Positions 34,610 through 43,049 of a DNA stretch of 64,000 bases are shown here, in pieces; position 1 is the stretch's first letter, and every line of letters starts with the position of its first letter. Under the pieces are notes generated by a model. That model saw only the letters and a program-made list of their open reading frames with translations, was not told the origin of the DNA and made no database searches. The stretch comes from Solibacillus sp. FSL W7-1436 (GTDB lineage: Bacteria; Bacillota; Bacilli; Bacillales_A; Planococcaceae): the NCBI RefSeq assembly GCF_038007305.1, contig NZ_JBBOWV010000001.1:3090501-3154500 (forward strand). The letters are read 5' to 3'. The position numbers and the translations under genes are program-made.

Positions 34610-35593
34610 ATGAGTAAAATTCGCATTGGTATTGTAGGTTACGGAAATTTAGGGCGAGGAGTGGAAGCGGCAATCGGTCAAAATGGTGACATGGAATTGG
34701 TAGCGGTGTTTACGCGTCGTGATCCTGCTTCAGTTGCTATCCACTCATCAAATGTACCGGTTTATTTGGTGGATGATGCACATAAATATAAAGAACAGAT
34801 TGATGTTATGATTTTATGTGGCGGTTCTGCAACCGATTTACCTGAGCAGGTTCCGCATTTTGCGCAATGGTTCAACACGATTGACAGTTATGATACGCAT
34901 GCAAAAATCCCGGAATTCTTTGATGCGGTCGACGCCGTAGCACAAAAAAGTGATACAATATCCATCATCTCGGTTGGCTGGGACCCAGGGTTATTTTCAT
35001 TGAACCGTTTACTAGGTGAAACAGTTCTGCCTGAAGGAAATACATATACGTTCTGGGGCGACGGCTTAAGCCAAGGCCACTCAGACGCAGTACGACGCAT
35101 TGAAGGGATAAAAAATGCAGTCCAATACACTTTGCCGATTAAAGAAGCGGTTAACCGTGTGCGCAATGGTGAAAATCCTGAGCTGACAACACGTGAAAAA
35201 CATGCCCGTGAATGCTTTGTTGTATTAGCTGAAGGTGCGGATGCAGCCGCGATCGAAAAAGAAATTAAAGAGATGCCAAACTATTTTGCGGACTATGATA
35301 CAACGGTGAACTTTATTACAGAAGCGGAATTTAAAGAAAATCACCAAGGGATGCCACATGGCGGGTTTGTAATCCGTTCCGGTCAATCAGGCGAATCAGA
35401 CAAGCAAATTATGGAATTTTCTTTAACGCTTGAATCCAATCCGATGTTCACATCCAGTGTTCTCGTTGCCTATGCACGTGCTGCCTACAAATTGCACGCA
35501 AAAGGGGACAAAGGCGCAAAAACGGTATTCGATATTCCATACGGTTTATTATCACCAAAATCTCCAGCAGATTTGCGCAAAGAATTACTGTAA
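34610..35593 (+). CDS. ddh: meso-diaminopimelate dehydrogenase
   Basis: A 327-residue NADPH enzyme that makes meso-diaminopimelate from tetrahydrodipicolinate in one step. The Rossmann start IGIVGYGNLGRGVE and the Ddh motifs TIDSYDTHAKIP and SVGWDPGLFSLNR are present. This shortcut pathway is typical of Lysinibacillus sphaericus and relatives and is absent from B. subtilis. GGGGG precedes the ATG. It is alone between the Tim44-like gene (divergent) and yhdT; a strong terminator follows. Confidence 0.95.
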   Translation: MSKIRIGIVGYGNLGRGVEAAIGQNGDMELVAVFTRRDPASVAIHSSNVPVYLVDDAHKYKEQIDVMILCGGSATDLPEQVPHFAQWFNTIDSYDTHAKIPEFFDAVDAVAQKSDTISIISVGWDPGLFSLNRLLGETVLPEGNTYTFWGDGLSQGHSDAVRRIEGIKNAVQYTLPIKEAVNRVRNGENPELTTREKHARECFVVLAEGADAAAIEKEIKEMPNYFADYDTTVNFITEAEFKENHQGMPHGGFVIRSGQSGESDKQIMEFSLTLESNPMFTSSVLVAYARAAYKLHAKGDKGAKTVFDIPYGLLSPKSPADLRKELL

Positions 35594-35603
35594 TTTCCAA
35601 ACG

Positions 35604-35637
35604 AACGTCGTCTAATAAATTTAGACGACGTTTTTTT
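35604..35637 (+). terminator. ddh terminator
   Basis: AACGTCGTCTAA and TTAGACGACGTT form a 12-bp stem with a five-base loop, followed by a T-run. Confidence 0.9.
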
Positions 35638-35803
35638 CGATTTTTGCTAGACAAATCGTCGACAAAGTCTTTTCTTTCGCGGTTTGGCAACGTAGAATAG
35701 AGAGGTTAAGTCTCTGAAAGATGATTGGACCTTTAGAGCGGTTAATTCCCAAAGAATCTCAAATTACAGCAGATTCAAATGGTAAACAGAAAGGATGTTT
35801 AAT

Positions 35804-36067
35804 GTGCAGGATAAGCGTTTTAAAATCGCACATAAAGAAGCACTGATCGGTGTCGTGCTTGTCATCATCAATTTTGCAATCTGGTTCGGATTTGCATATG
35901 GGCTCGGTTCCGGTGACCCTTTGGAATATGATTACGTATTCGGATTCCCGGCTTGGTTTTTCTATAGCTGTATCGCAGGAACCATTTTTATGATTATCGC
36001 AATCTGGCTTGCGATGAAACTTTTCTTCAAAGATATCCCACTTGAAGAGGAGGACGAGCAAAAATGA
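35804..36067 (+). CDS. yhdT: YhdT family protein (DUF997)
   Basis: An 87-residue protein with two membrane helices (about residues 13-30 and 48-70), matching YhdT, which is found next to panF and presumed to assist it. The order is fixed: the panF ATG overlaps its stop (ATGA). GTG 35804 is chosen, nine bases after AAAGG; an ATG at 35795 lies inside that site. The 170 bases upstream contain a small AGAGA-TTAA-TCTCT hairpin but no recognised riboswitch. Confidence 0.85.
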   Translation: MQDKRFKIAHKEALIGVVLVIINFAIWFGFAYGLGSGDPLEYDYVFGFPAWFFYSCIAGTIFMIIAIWLAMKLFFKDIPLEEEDEQK

Positions 36068-37512
36068 TACATTGGTCGGTCATTATTCCATTACTCCTAT
36101 TTTTAATTATCATTTTTGGCATCGGTATTTGGGCAAATCGCCAAGTACGTACATCGAATTCATTTTTACAGGAGTATTTTTTAGGCGGGCGCGAAATGGG
36201 CGGGTTCATCCTGGCGATGACGATGATGGCGACATATGGCAGTGCCTCAAGCTTTATCGGAGGACCGGGTGTTGCCTATAACACAGGACTTGGATGGGTT
36301 CTGTTAGCAATGGCACAGCTGCCTGCAGGTTATTTTGTATTAATGGTGCTCGGCAAGAAATTTGCGATTGTTGCACGTCGTATTGAAGCCATTACATTGA
36401 TCGATTTTTTAAAGAAACGCTATGACAGCCATACGATCGTTATTTTATCGGCGATCAGCATCATCATTTTCCTTTTTGCCTCGATGACAGCGCAATGGGT
36501 AGGTGGTGCACGTCTGATTGAATCATTGACAGGGCTGTCCTATACAAATGCACTGCTCATTTTCGCGGTAGCCGTTTTGGCATATGTAATTATCGGCGGA
36601 TTCCGGGCGGTCGCGTTAACGGATGCAATGCAGGGGTCCATCATGATTGTCGGTACAGTCATCCTGCTTATTGCTACGGTCATTGCCGGTGGCGGTGTTG
36701 ATACGATCATGCAAGGGCTCGTTGCGGAAAATCCGAATTTAGTGACGCCGTTTGGTGCAGAACAAAATCTGACACCATTGTATGTATCAACATTTTGGAT
36801 TTTAATCGGACTGGGTGTCATCGGGTTGCCTCAAATTGCAGTTCGCGCGATGAGCTACAAAGATTCGAAAAGCTTACATAAAGCGATTCTAATCGGTACA
36901 ATCGGAATTGGGACAATCATGTTCGGCATGCATTTAATCGGTGTTTTTGCACGTCCGGTCATGCCGGGTATTGAAGTCGGCGATAAAGTTATGCCGTTGC
37001 TGACATTGGAAGTGCTGCCGCCGGTACTGGCAGGAATCGTACTTGCAGCACCAATGGCCGCCATTATGTCGACGGTCAATGCACTGCTTATTCTAGTAAG
37101 TTCAACAGTTGTAAAAGATATTTATTTAAACTATATCAACCCGAAAGCAAGCGATGCACAAATTAAGAACCGCAGCTTCTGGGTGACAAGCATTATCGGG
37201 ATCGCGGTCGTTATTTTCGCCGTGAAACCGCCGGAGCTGTTAATCATGCTGAACCTGTTTGCGTTCGGCGGACTGGAATCAGCCTTCCTATGGAGTGTCG
37301 TATTTGGACTGTACTGGAAAAAAGCCAATAAATACGGGGCGATTAGTTCGATGATTGTCGGCCTGACACTATATATTGTCATCTACCGATTTGCGGAAAA
37401 TATTTATGGTATGCATTCCGTTACAATTCCAATCATCGCATCACTTATTACATTTGTGGCAGTAAGCATGATTGCACAAAAGATGAAAAAAATAGAAGAT
37501 TATCATTTCTGA
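36064..37512 (+). CDS. panF: sodium/pantothenate symporter
   Basis: A 482-residue sodium:solute symporter with about 13 membrane helices. Recognisable parts are SNSFLQEYFLGGREMGGFILAMTMMATYGSASSFIGGPG, RRIEAITLIDFLKKRY, the SSS signature region GGFRAVALTDAMQGSIM, and AAPMAAIMSTVNALLILVSSTVVKD. It imports pantothenate for coenzyme A synthesis. It is coupled with yhdT through a four-base overlap. It may also accept other carboxylates, but the partner gene supports PanF. Confidence 0.93.
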   Translation: MIHWSVIIPLLLFLIIIFGIGIWANRQVRTSNSFLQEYFLGGREMGGFILAMTMMATYGSASSFIGGPGVAYNTGLGWVLLAMAQLPAGYFVLMVLGKKFAIVARRIEAITLIDFLKKRYDSHTIVILSAISIIIFLFASMTAQWVGGARLIESLTGLSYTNALLIFAVAVLAYVIIGGFRAVALTDAMQGSIMIVGTVILLIATVIAGGGVDTIMQGLVAENPNLVTPFGAEQNLTPLYVSTFWILIGLGVIGLPQIAVRAMSYKDSKSLHKAILIGTIGIGTIMFGMHLIGVFARPVMPGIEVGDKVMPLLTLEVLPPVLAGIVLAAPMAAIMSTVNALLILVSSTVVKDIYLNYINPKASDAQIKNRSFWVTSIIGIAVVIFAVKPPELLIMLNLFAFGGLESAFLWSVVFGLYWKKANKYGAISSMIVGLTLYIVIYRFAENIYGMHSVTIPIIASLITFVAVSMIAQKMKKIEDYHF

Positions 37513-37611
37513 TAGCCAGAACCGCTTAAGGTCTGTATGATAGAAGAAACAGATTATTATAAGGCCAAATTTAATTGGTTTAGGAAACTCTAATTAAGAA
37601 ACGTATAAATA

Positions 37612-37690
37612 GATTTAAATGGAAATCGATTTTACTTCACCAAAAAACAACATTTTTCTCTGGGAGAAAGATGTTGTTTTTAGATTAGAT
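37612..37690. repeat. intergenic repeat element, degenerate copy
   Basis: Only the 3' part is kept: AATGGAAATCGATTTTA followed by a hairpin AAACAACATTTTTCTC with GAGAAAGATGTTGTTT (37645-37679), as in the other copies. It lies after panF and serves as its terminator. Confidence 0.65.
37642..37681 (+). terminator. terminator hairpin within the repeat
   Basis: A stem of about 16 bp with one mismatch and A/T runs on both sides, suitable for both directions. Confidence 0.8.
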
Positions 37691-37703
37691 GCCAATCTCT
37701 TAT

Positions 37704-37732
37704 TTGACGATAAGCGCTTATTATTGTAAACT
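37704..37732 (+). promoter_or_regulatory. promoter and palindromic operator of the ribA operon
   Basis: TTGACG, 17 bases and TAAACT form the promoter. The spacer starts with the perfect 12-base palindrome ATAAGCGCTTAT (37710-37721), placed where a repressor would block polymerase. No FMN riboswitch is present in the leader. Confidence 0.65.
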
Positions 37733-37773
37733 AGGTTACATAAAGTAACTTAATAAAAATTAAAGGTGATCAG

Positions 37774-38508
37774 ATGAAAAAATTAATGGCTATATTAGAA
37801 GATAAAATACAGCTTATCAGTCGTGATGACCTGCAAAACATTGCAGTAGTCGGACCGGTAAAGCTACCTATAAAACAAGAAAATTTAGAAGCGACATTCC
37901 AATGGTATTCATGGACGACTGTCGGAAAAAATCTTACTAAAGAACAGGTGGTTGAGTCTGTACCGTCAATGCATCTGGCATTTGGCCAGCAGTCTTCTGT
38001 ACTTATATATGGAGATTTTGCCAACCAGGACGATGCATTGATCCGCATGCATAGTATTTGTCATACAGGTGATATTTTCGGTTCACAGCGTTGTGACTGC
38101 GGCTATCAGTTGCATGAATCAATGAAAATGATTGTCGAGCATGGCTGTGGCGCGATCTTTTATTTAGCGGATCATGAAGGGCGCGGCATTGGGCTGTTTT
38201 CTAAATCATTGGCTTACCTATTACAGGAAGAAGCGTTTGATACAGTGGAAGCCAATCATGCACTCGGTTTTGAAGATGATGTCCGTTCTTATGATGATGC
38301 AATCCGCGTTTTACAAGTATTACGTGCAAAACCGGTAACACTCATCACGAACAATCCGAAAAAGCTTGCAGCGCTGCAGGAGAACGGATTACTTGCGGAT
38401 GGCCATATTCCATTATGGGGCGGCCTGACGGAAACGAATGAACAGTATTTGAAAACAAAGGTAGAAAAGTCTGGACATATCGCGATGGTGGAAAAGCTAA
38501 CTGTGTAA
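37774..38508 (+). CDS. ribA: GTP cyclohydrolase II
   Basis: A 244-residue zinc enzyme that opens GTP to diaminohydroxy-ribosylaminopyrimidine phosphate with loss of formate and pyrophosphate. The zinc site C-x10-C-x-C is in CHTGDIFGSQRCDCGYQL. HEGRGIGL is the GTP-binding motif and ANHALGFEDDVRSY and LLTNNPKK-type (LITNNPKK) motifs follow. It is monofunctional, without the fused RibB of B. subtilis RibAB, and has a divergent N-terminus of about 65 residues. AAAGGTG precedes the ATG. It leads an operon with ribD, 12 bases later. Confidence 0.88.
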   Translation: MKKLMAILEDKIQLISRDDLQNIAVVGPVKLPIKQENLEATFQWYSWTTVGKNLTKEQVVESVPSMHLAFGQQSSVLIYGDFANQDDALIRMHSICHTGDIFGSQRCDCGYQLHESMKMIVEHGCGAIFYLADHEGRGIGLFSKSLAYLLQEEAFDTVEANHALGFEDDVRSYDDAIRVLQVLRAKPVTLITNNPKKLAALQENGLLADGHIPLWGGLTETNEQYLKTKVEKSGHIAMVEKLTV

Positions 38509-38520
38509 GGAGAATTTCGA

Positions 38521-39636
38521 ATGAAAACTGATCAGGACTATATGCAACTGGCGCTCCAATTAGCGGCAAGCGCCAGAGGGAATACAAATCCAAATCCGTT
38601 AGTAGGAGCCGTTATCGTAAAAGATGGCGTCATCGTCGGTACAGGACTTCACCGGAAAGCAGGGGAACCCCATGCAGAAGTACATGCGGTGAACATGGCA
38701 GGCGAGCATACAAAAGATGCGACCATTTATGTCACACTGGAACCGTGTTCGCACTACGGCAAAACACCTCCATGTGCAAAGCTGCTGAAAGAAAGCGGAT
38801 TTAAACGTGTTGTTGTTGCAACGGAAGATCCAAACCCTGAAGTGGCAGGGCGCGGTATTCGTCTGTTACGTGAAACGGGAATCGAAGTGGAAGTTGGAAT
38901 TCTTCAGGAGGAAGCCCAAAAACTGAATGAACGTTTTATTCATAATATGCTGACAGAGCGTCCATTTGTCGTTGCGAAATTTGCGATGACACTTGACGGC
39001 AAAATCGCGACATATAACGGTCATTCACAATGGATTACAGGTGAAGAAGCACGTGCGGATGTCCATGAATTGCGTCATGAAGCGGACGGAATATTGGTAG
39101 GTGTTCAAACGGTTTTAAATGACAACCCGAAACTGACGACACGTCTGAAGGATGATCGGCAAGGTCGTAATCCGATTCGGGTAGTTTTGGATAGTACTCT
39201 GAAAACGCCGGTAGATGCGCATATTGCGGATACGACAGAAGCTCGTACAATCATTGTTACTTCACTTGATTCAGCTGCAGAAAAGGCACAGCAGCTGGAG
39301 CGCAACGGTGTGGAGATTGTTCGGGTTGAAAAAGAATCATCAGGCTTAGGCATAGAGGCTATGTTGAAAGCTTTATATAAAAAAGGAATTACGCATCTGC
39401 TTGTTGAAGGTGGCGGCAATGTAAACGCATCATTTTTACGGGGCGGTTTTATTGACCAGTATATGGTATATGTTGCCCCGAAAGTATTGGGAGGTAAAAA
39501 CTCCATTACGCCGTTTACCGGATCTGATGTGGAAACAATCGATTTGGCAAGTCAGCTAGAATTCGGTGAAGTCACTCGCATCGGGGAAGATTTGCGTATC
39601 ATCGCCTATCCAAAGAAGGCTGGTTTACATGAATAA
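38521..39636 (+). CDS. ribD: bifunctional pyrimidine deaminase/reductase
   Basis: A 371-residue enzyme that deaminates and then reduces the GTP cyclohydrolase II product in riboflavin synthesis. The N-terminal deaminase zinc site is HAEVHA plus PCSHYGKTPPCAKLL (residues about 59-95). The C-terminal reductase has FAMTLDGKIA and LLVEGGGNVNASFL. It ends GLHE, with the next gene's ATG overlapping by eight bases. It is full length. The later genes ribE, ribBA and ribH are absent here, unlike the classical rib operon. Confidence 0.92.
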   Translation: MKTDQDYMQLALQLAASARGNTNPNPLVGAVIVKDGVIVGTGLHRKAGEPHAEVHAVNMAGEHTKDATIYVTLEPCSHYGKTPPCAKLLKESGFKRVVVATEDPNPEVAGRGIRLLRETGIEVEVGILQEEAQKLNERFIHNMLTERPFVVAKFAMTLDGKIATYNGHSQWITGEEARADVHELRHEADGILVGVQTVLNDNPKLTTRLKDDRQGRNPIRVVLDSTLKTPVDAHIADTTEARTIIVTSLDSAAEKAQQLERNGVEIVRVEKESSGLGIEAMLKALYKKGITHLLVEGGGNVNASFLRGGFIDQYMVYVAPKVLGGKNSITPFTGSDVETIDLASQLEFGEVTRIGEDLRIIAYPKKAGLHE

Positions 39637-40705
39637 AAAAGTGGATGTTTGCATTGTAGGCGGTGGTCCTGGTGGTGCACTGCTTGCCAATATATTGGCG
39701 AAAAATAATGTGTCGGTTCTATTGATCGAGCGGACTAATGACTTTGCGAAGGCATTCCGCGGGGAACATTTAAATGAGGAAGGCGAGCAGATTCTTAAAC
39801 AGTACGAGCTTTTTGAGCGAATTGAACAGCTCGGTTTGCTGCGCATGGAAACATTGGAATATTGGATGAACGGTGAAAAGTTTAAAACAATTGAACCGGA
39901 TCCGGCTATAGGCCATTTGGGCATCCATGTTCCGCAGGCTCATCTGCTTCAGGCAATTATCGAGCAGGCAAAAGGCTATCCAACGTTTAACTACTTGTTG
40001 AATACGACGGTTAAAGAGCTTATTCAAAACGAACAAGGACAATATACTGCTGTTCGCGCCAAGCAAGGTGATGCTGATCTGACAATCGAAGCACAGCTGA
40101 TCATCGGTGCGGACGGGCGCTATTCTACAGTGAGAAAATTGGCGGATTTGGATGTAACGATCCGTGATCACGGCTATGATTTGCTTTGGGCGAGAATACC
40201 GGCACCTGAAAAGTGGACGCCTTCGATTAAAATGGCGTTAGTTGATGGTATGCAAATTTCCTTGTTTACACAGGCAAAGGGATTTGTTCAAATTGGCTGG
40301 AACATCGAAAAGGGCAGCTATCCGGAATTACGCAAACAGCCGTTTATACCGTTTATAGAAAAGCTCGTAAAAGCATTTCCCCAATTGGCGCCTGTCGTAC
40401 AGGAGCATATCCGGACATGGAAAGACTTTGTGCTGCTTGATGTATTCAGCAGTACGACCGAACAATGGGGAAAAGAAGGTGTCGCATTGATTGGGGATGC
40501 TGTCCATACAATGACCCCTACAGGCGCCTACGGATTAAATAGTTCGTTAATGGATGCCCATATGCTGGCACAAATGCTGCTGGAAAATGACGAATTTGAT
40601 TATGTCAGCTGTGCAACGGCACGAAAAAAACAAATCGAAAAAATTCAGGCTATACAAATAGAAAAAGAGCAAAAGTTTCATGAAGCTTTTCTCGTATTAA
40701 GTTAG
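39629..40705 (+). CDS. FAD-dependent monooxygenase (UbiH/PHBH type)
   Basis: A 358-residue flavoprotein hydroxylase-like enzyme. The FAD fold starts CIVGGGPGGALLANILAKNNV (GxGxxG) with a basic ERTN; the DG motif is GADGRYSTVR, and the GD motif is ALIGDAVHTMTPTGAYGLN. Class A monooxygenases of this kind hydroxylate aromatic or heterocyclic rings using NAD(P)H and O2. ATG 39629 follows GAAGG and overlaps the ribD stop; a longer frame from 39566 would be inside ribD. Its presence in a rib-like operon suggests a pyrimidine or flavin-precursor substrate. Confidence 0.85.
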   Translation: MNKKVDVCIVGGGPGGALLANILAKNNVSVLLIERTNDFAKAFRGEHLNEEGEQILKQYELFERIEQLGLLRMETLEYWMNGEKFKTIEPDPAIGHLGIHVPQAHLLQAIIEQAKGYPTFNYLLNTTVKELIQNEQGQYTAVRAKQGDADLTIEAQLIIGADGRYSTVRKLADLDVTIRDHGYDLLWARIPAPEKWTPSIKMALVDGMQISLFTQAKGFVQIGWNIEKGSYPELRKQPFIPFIEKLVKAFPQLAPVVQEHIRTWKDFVLLDVFSSTTEQWGKEGVALIGDAVHTMTPTGAYGLNSSLMDAHMLAQMLLENDEFDYVSCATARKKQIEKIQAIQIEKEQKFHEAFLVLS

Positions 40706-40714
40706 GTGAGAGAT

Positions 40715-41287
40715 ATGAAATTTGGTTTTGATATTGATGATACGTTAATCGATTTACGTCGACATGCATTCCATTTATACAATAAAAAATTGAACAAGAC
40801 GATCGGCGAAGATGTTTTCGATACAATCCCGACTGTTGAAATTCACGCATCATTTGGGTTAACGAATGAAGAAGGCAGCCAAATGTGGAAAGATACGATG
40901 GAAGAAATCTATTTCACGGACTGTCCTAGCTTTGAAGGGGCAAAGGAAGTTTTAAATGCTTTGGCAGCTGAAGGACATGAAATTTATTATATAACGTCCC
41001 GTCCGAAAGGGTATTGTGAACAGACCCGTGCATGGGTAAAAGCTCAAGGATTCCCGGTGGTGGATGAACGTTTTTACTGCGGAATGGCAGACCATGAGAA
41101 AATCGATATCATTAAAAGTTTGGAACTTGACGTTTATGTAGACGATAAGCCGGCTGTTTTGAACACATTGGCGGGAAGTACAACGAAAGTCATCGTGAAA
41201 AATCAGTCGTATAATCAGGCAGTACAATATCCGCGTCTGACAAACTGGGATGAATTCAATAAACTGGTCGGTTACGCATCAGTGTAA
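40715..41287 (+). CDS. HAD-family nucleotidase (NT5C-like)
   Basis: A 190-residue haloacid dehalogenase phosphatase. The nucleophile motif is FDIDDTLIDL (Asp6, Asp8), then ITSRP as motif II (residues about 88-92), and DVYVDDKP as motif IV. It resembles 5'(3')-deoxyribonucleotidases and YqfW-type hydrolases. ATG 40715 follows TTAGGTGAG; GTG 40706 lies within it. It is nine bases after the monooxygenase gene and closes the operon. A phosphatase is required after RibD in flavin synthesis, which could explain it, but a general nucleotidase is equally possible. Confidence 0.82.
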   Translation: MKFGFDIDDTLIDLRRHAFHLYNKKLNKTIGEDVFDTIPTVEIHASFGLTNEEGSQMWKDTMEEIYFTDCPSFEGAKEVLNALAAEGHEIYYITSRPKGYCEQTRAWVKAQGFPVVDERFYCGMADHEKIDIIKSLELDVYVDDKPAVLNTLAGSTTKVIVKNQSYNQAVQYPRLTNWDEFNKLVGYASV

Positions 41288-41297
41288 TCGATAAAGG

Positions 41298-41327
41298 AAT
41301 TCCCGGAGCTTTTCCGGGAATTTTTTT
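41298..41327 (+). terminator. terminator of the ribA operon
   Basis: AATTCCCGGA and TCCGGGAATT form a tight stem with a four- to five-base loop, followed by eight T. Confidence 0.92.
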
Positions 41328-41424
41328 GTATAAAAAGTGAAAATAGTTTGAATTTTCCCTTTCAACTGATTGAATATGTGGTATTGTTAACAGTGTATAG
41401 ACATACCGGTTGGAGGATTTTACT

Positions 41425-42018
41425 ATGATAACACAACAACATTACGAAGCAAGCATTCATTACAATGGGATTATATTACTGTCGGCTTACCTGCAACGCC
41501 AGTATGTATATCGTACAATTCAAGTACGTCTGAATGGTGCAAGTGAAGAACCACTAAATAAAGTAAAAAGTATGCTGGAACATACAGAGCTGATGCTTAA
41601 TATTTTTGAGGAATCCAAAGAACTGATGGATGGCCAGCGCAACAAACTTAAATCGTTTGCAGATGAAGTAGCCCTTTTGATGCAAAATTATATTAAAGAA
41701 AATCCGGATTTAAAAGAGCGTCTGGCAGTTGTCGGTTCGACGCTTTACTCGGAACAGACGATGAATAACGGAATCATTAAGCTCGGTTATATTTTCAAGC
41801 AAAATATCGGCAAAGATTTCCCGGCACGTGTCAAGTTTTATGAAGAACGTACAAAGGTTATCGATGTGATGGTACAGCTCGTATCAGAAGGAAAGGAAAT
41901 CGAAAAGGGCATGCAGGACATTTTAAACAAATGGTATGACGGCATCGCCAACCAGAAAAAAGGCATTATGGAAGATCTATCGAAAATCAACGAAATGCTC
42001 GATTTTAAAGCGGAGTAA
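41425..42018 (+). CDS. hypothetical helical protein, 197 aa
   Basis: A wholly helical, soluble protein with long charged amphipathic helices (QVRLNGASEEPLNKVKSMLEH, then EESKELMDGQRNKLKSFADEVALLM) and no signal. Coiled-coil character is likely. ATG 41425 follows TTGGAGG; TTG 41410 is part of that site. I do not recognise a family. It stands alone after the rib-type operon and ends at the bidirectional hairpin of a repeat element. Confidence 0.6.
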   Translation: MITQQHYEASIHYNGIILLSAYLQRQYVYRTIQVRLNGASEEPLNKVKSMLEHTELMLNIFEESKELMDGQRNKLKSFADEVALLMQNYIKENPDLKERLAVVGSTLYSEQTMNNGIIKLGYIFKQNIGKDFPARVKFYEERTKVIDVMVQLVSEGKEIEKGMQDILNKWYDGIANQKKGIMEDLSKINEMLDFKAE

Positions 42019-42055
42019 TAAAAAGATTAACTAATTAGAAACCGAATAATTTAAT

Positions 42056-42222
42056 AAAATTGATTGGAATGGAGGGGAGGCGACTCCAGCGGGAACAGCG
42101 TGACGCCTGAGACTACAGGCTCAGGCCACGCCCGCGGAAAGCGTCCGACCCGGAATGGAAATCAATTTTTAACGCTCAGCAAAAAAACGCCAATTTTCTT
42201 TCGGAGAAAATTGGCGTTTTTG
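42056..42222. repeat. intergenic repeat element, copy 2
   Basis: The core AAATTGATTGGAATGGA...GGAATGGAAATCAATTTTT and the GC-rich inner palindrome GCGTGACGCCTGAG with CTCAGGCCACGC match copy 1 almost base for base. The hairpin CGCCAATTTTCTTTC with its complement (42188-42217) closes it, with A and T runs on both sides. It lies between convergent genes and serves both as terminator. Confidence 0.85.
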
Positions 42223-42238
42223 GGTTATGTTCTACTAA

Positions 42239-42628
42239 TTATGCGCGTTCGAAAAATACTTTATCGATGTTGTATTTTGACTGGAATTGATTGATCGCAT
42301 ATGTTTCGTAGATTTCACGTTCCATTGGATCTTCAATTTCATATACTTCAATTTTGTGGATTTCAGCACGGTGATTTTTCATTGGTGATACATTATCTTC
42401 GAAGTGCTTTTTAATACGCTGACGGATTTTGCGTGCTTTCCCTACAAATAAAAGCTCATTCTTTTCGTTGTAGAAGAAGAAGATTCCGCCTTTGTCGCGC
42501 GTAATTTTATGGAAATCAATAAATCCGAAGTATGGAGTAATTTCCACATCACCTGGTTTTAACACTTGTTCGCGTTGACGAATTACTAAATCTGGTTTTG
42601 GCATTTCAATTTTAATCAAACTTTTCAC
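42239..42628 (-). CDS. GIY-YIG nuclease family protein
   Basis: A 129-residue protein with one GIY-YIG fold: GGIFFFYNEKNELLFVGKARKIRQRI replaces the GIY and YVG strands, with the catalytic arginine in ARKIRQR and the glutamate in DPMEREIYETYAI. An N-terminal region of about 45 residues is added. Bacillus YhbQ- and UvrC-N-like proteins share the fold; activity is not certain, as the first strand has no GIY tyrosine pair in the usual form. GTG 42628 is the only start and has a poor ribosome site. Confidence 0.8.
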   Translation of the reverse strand: MKSLIKIEMPKPDLVIRQREQVLKPGDVEITPYFGFIDFHKITRDKGGIFFFYNEKNELLFVGKARKIRQRIKKHFEDNVSPMKNHRAEIHKIEVYEIEDPMEREIYETYAINQFQSKYNIDKVFFERA

Positions 42629-43049
42629 GTCCCTAAATTATTCTAAAAGTTTATTTTACACGATATTCCGCTAAATTGCTATTGATATAGGTCCAAGCAT
42701 TGGAGAATTGAAAAATAAGCGGGAAATTTACCGTTATTTTCAAATCCGAAGGCACTCCCTACAATCTATATAAACATATTATCCGACACTATATTTTGAT
42801 TTATATATCAACTCCTCCGAACAAAACTAACATTAAATTTCAAATTATACATTCCCAAGCTAATAAAAAACCATTGTTAACAATCTAAGGTCAAGCAAAA
42901 AATTCTAACTTATTTGCTCGTATGGATTGATTTTGAATTTTCGCTTTCTTTTTCGTGGAAGATTGCTTATGGTATTAATAGTTTGTTCTTCAATTACTAA
43001 TTATACATATTAAATTTTAACAACAGTTTCAACAGAGAGAAGGAATCAT
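42629..43049. other. 421-base AT-rich intergenic region
   Basis: No convincing gene is visible. It holds a perfect 12-base palindrome, ATTGTTAACAAT (42873-42884), and promoter-like AT-rich DNA before the EamA gene. The GIY-YIG gene begins at one edge and the transporter at the other, so this is a divergent control region. Confidence 0.5.

Noticed and set aside
37690-37773. An FMN riboswitch in the ribA leader
   Set aside because: The leader is only about 40 bases after the promoter, far too short for the RFN element, and its conserved blocks are missing.
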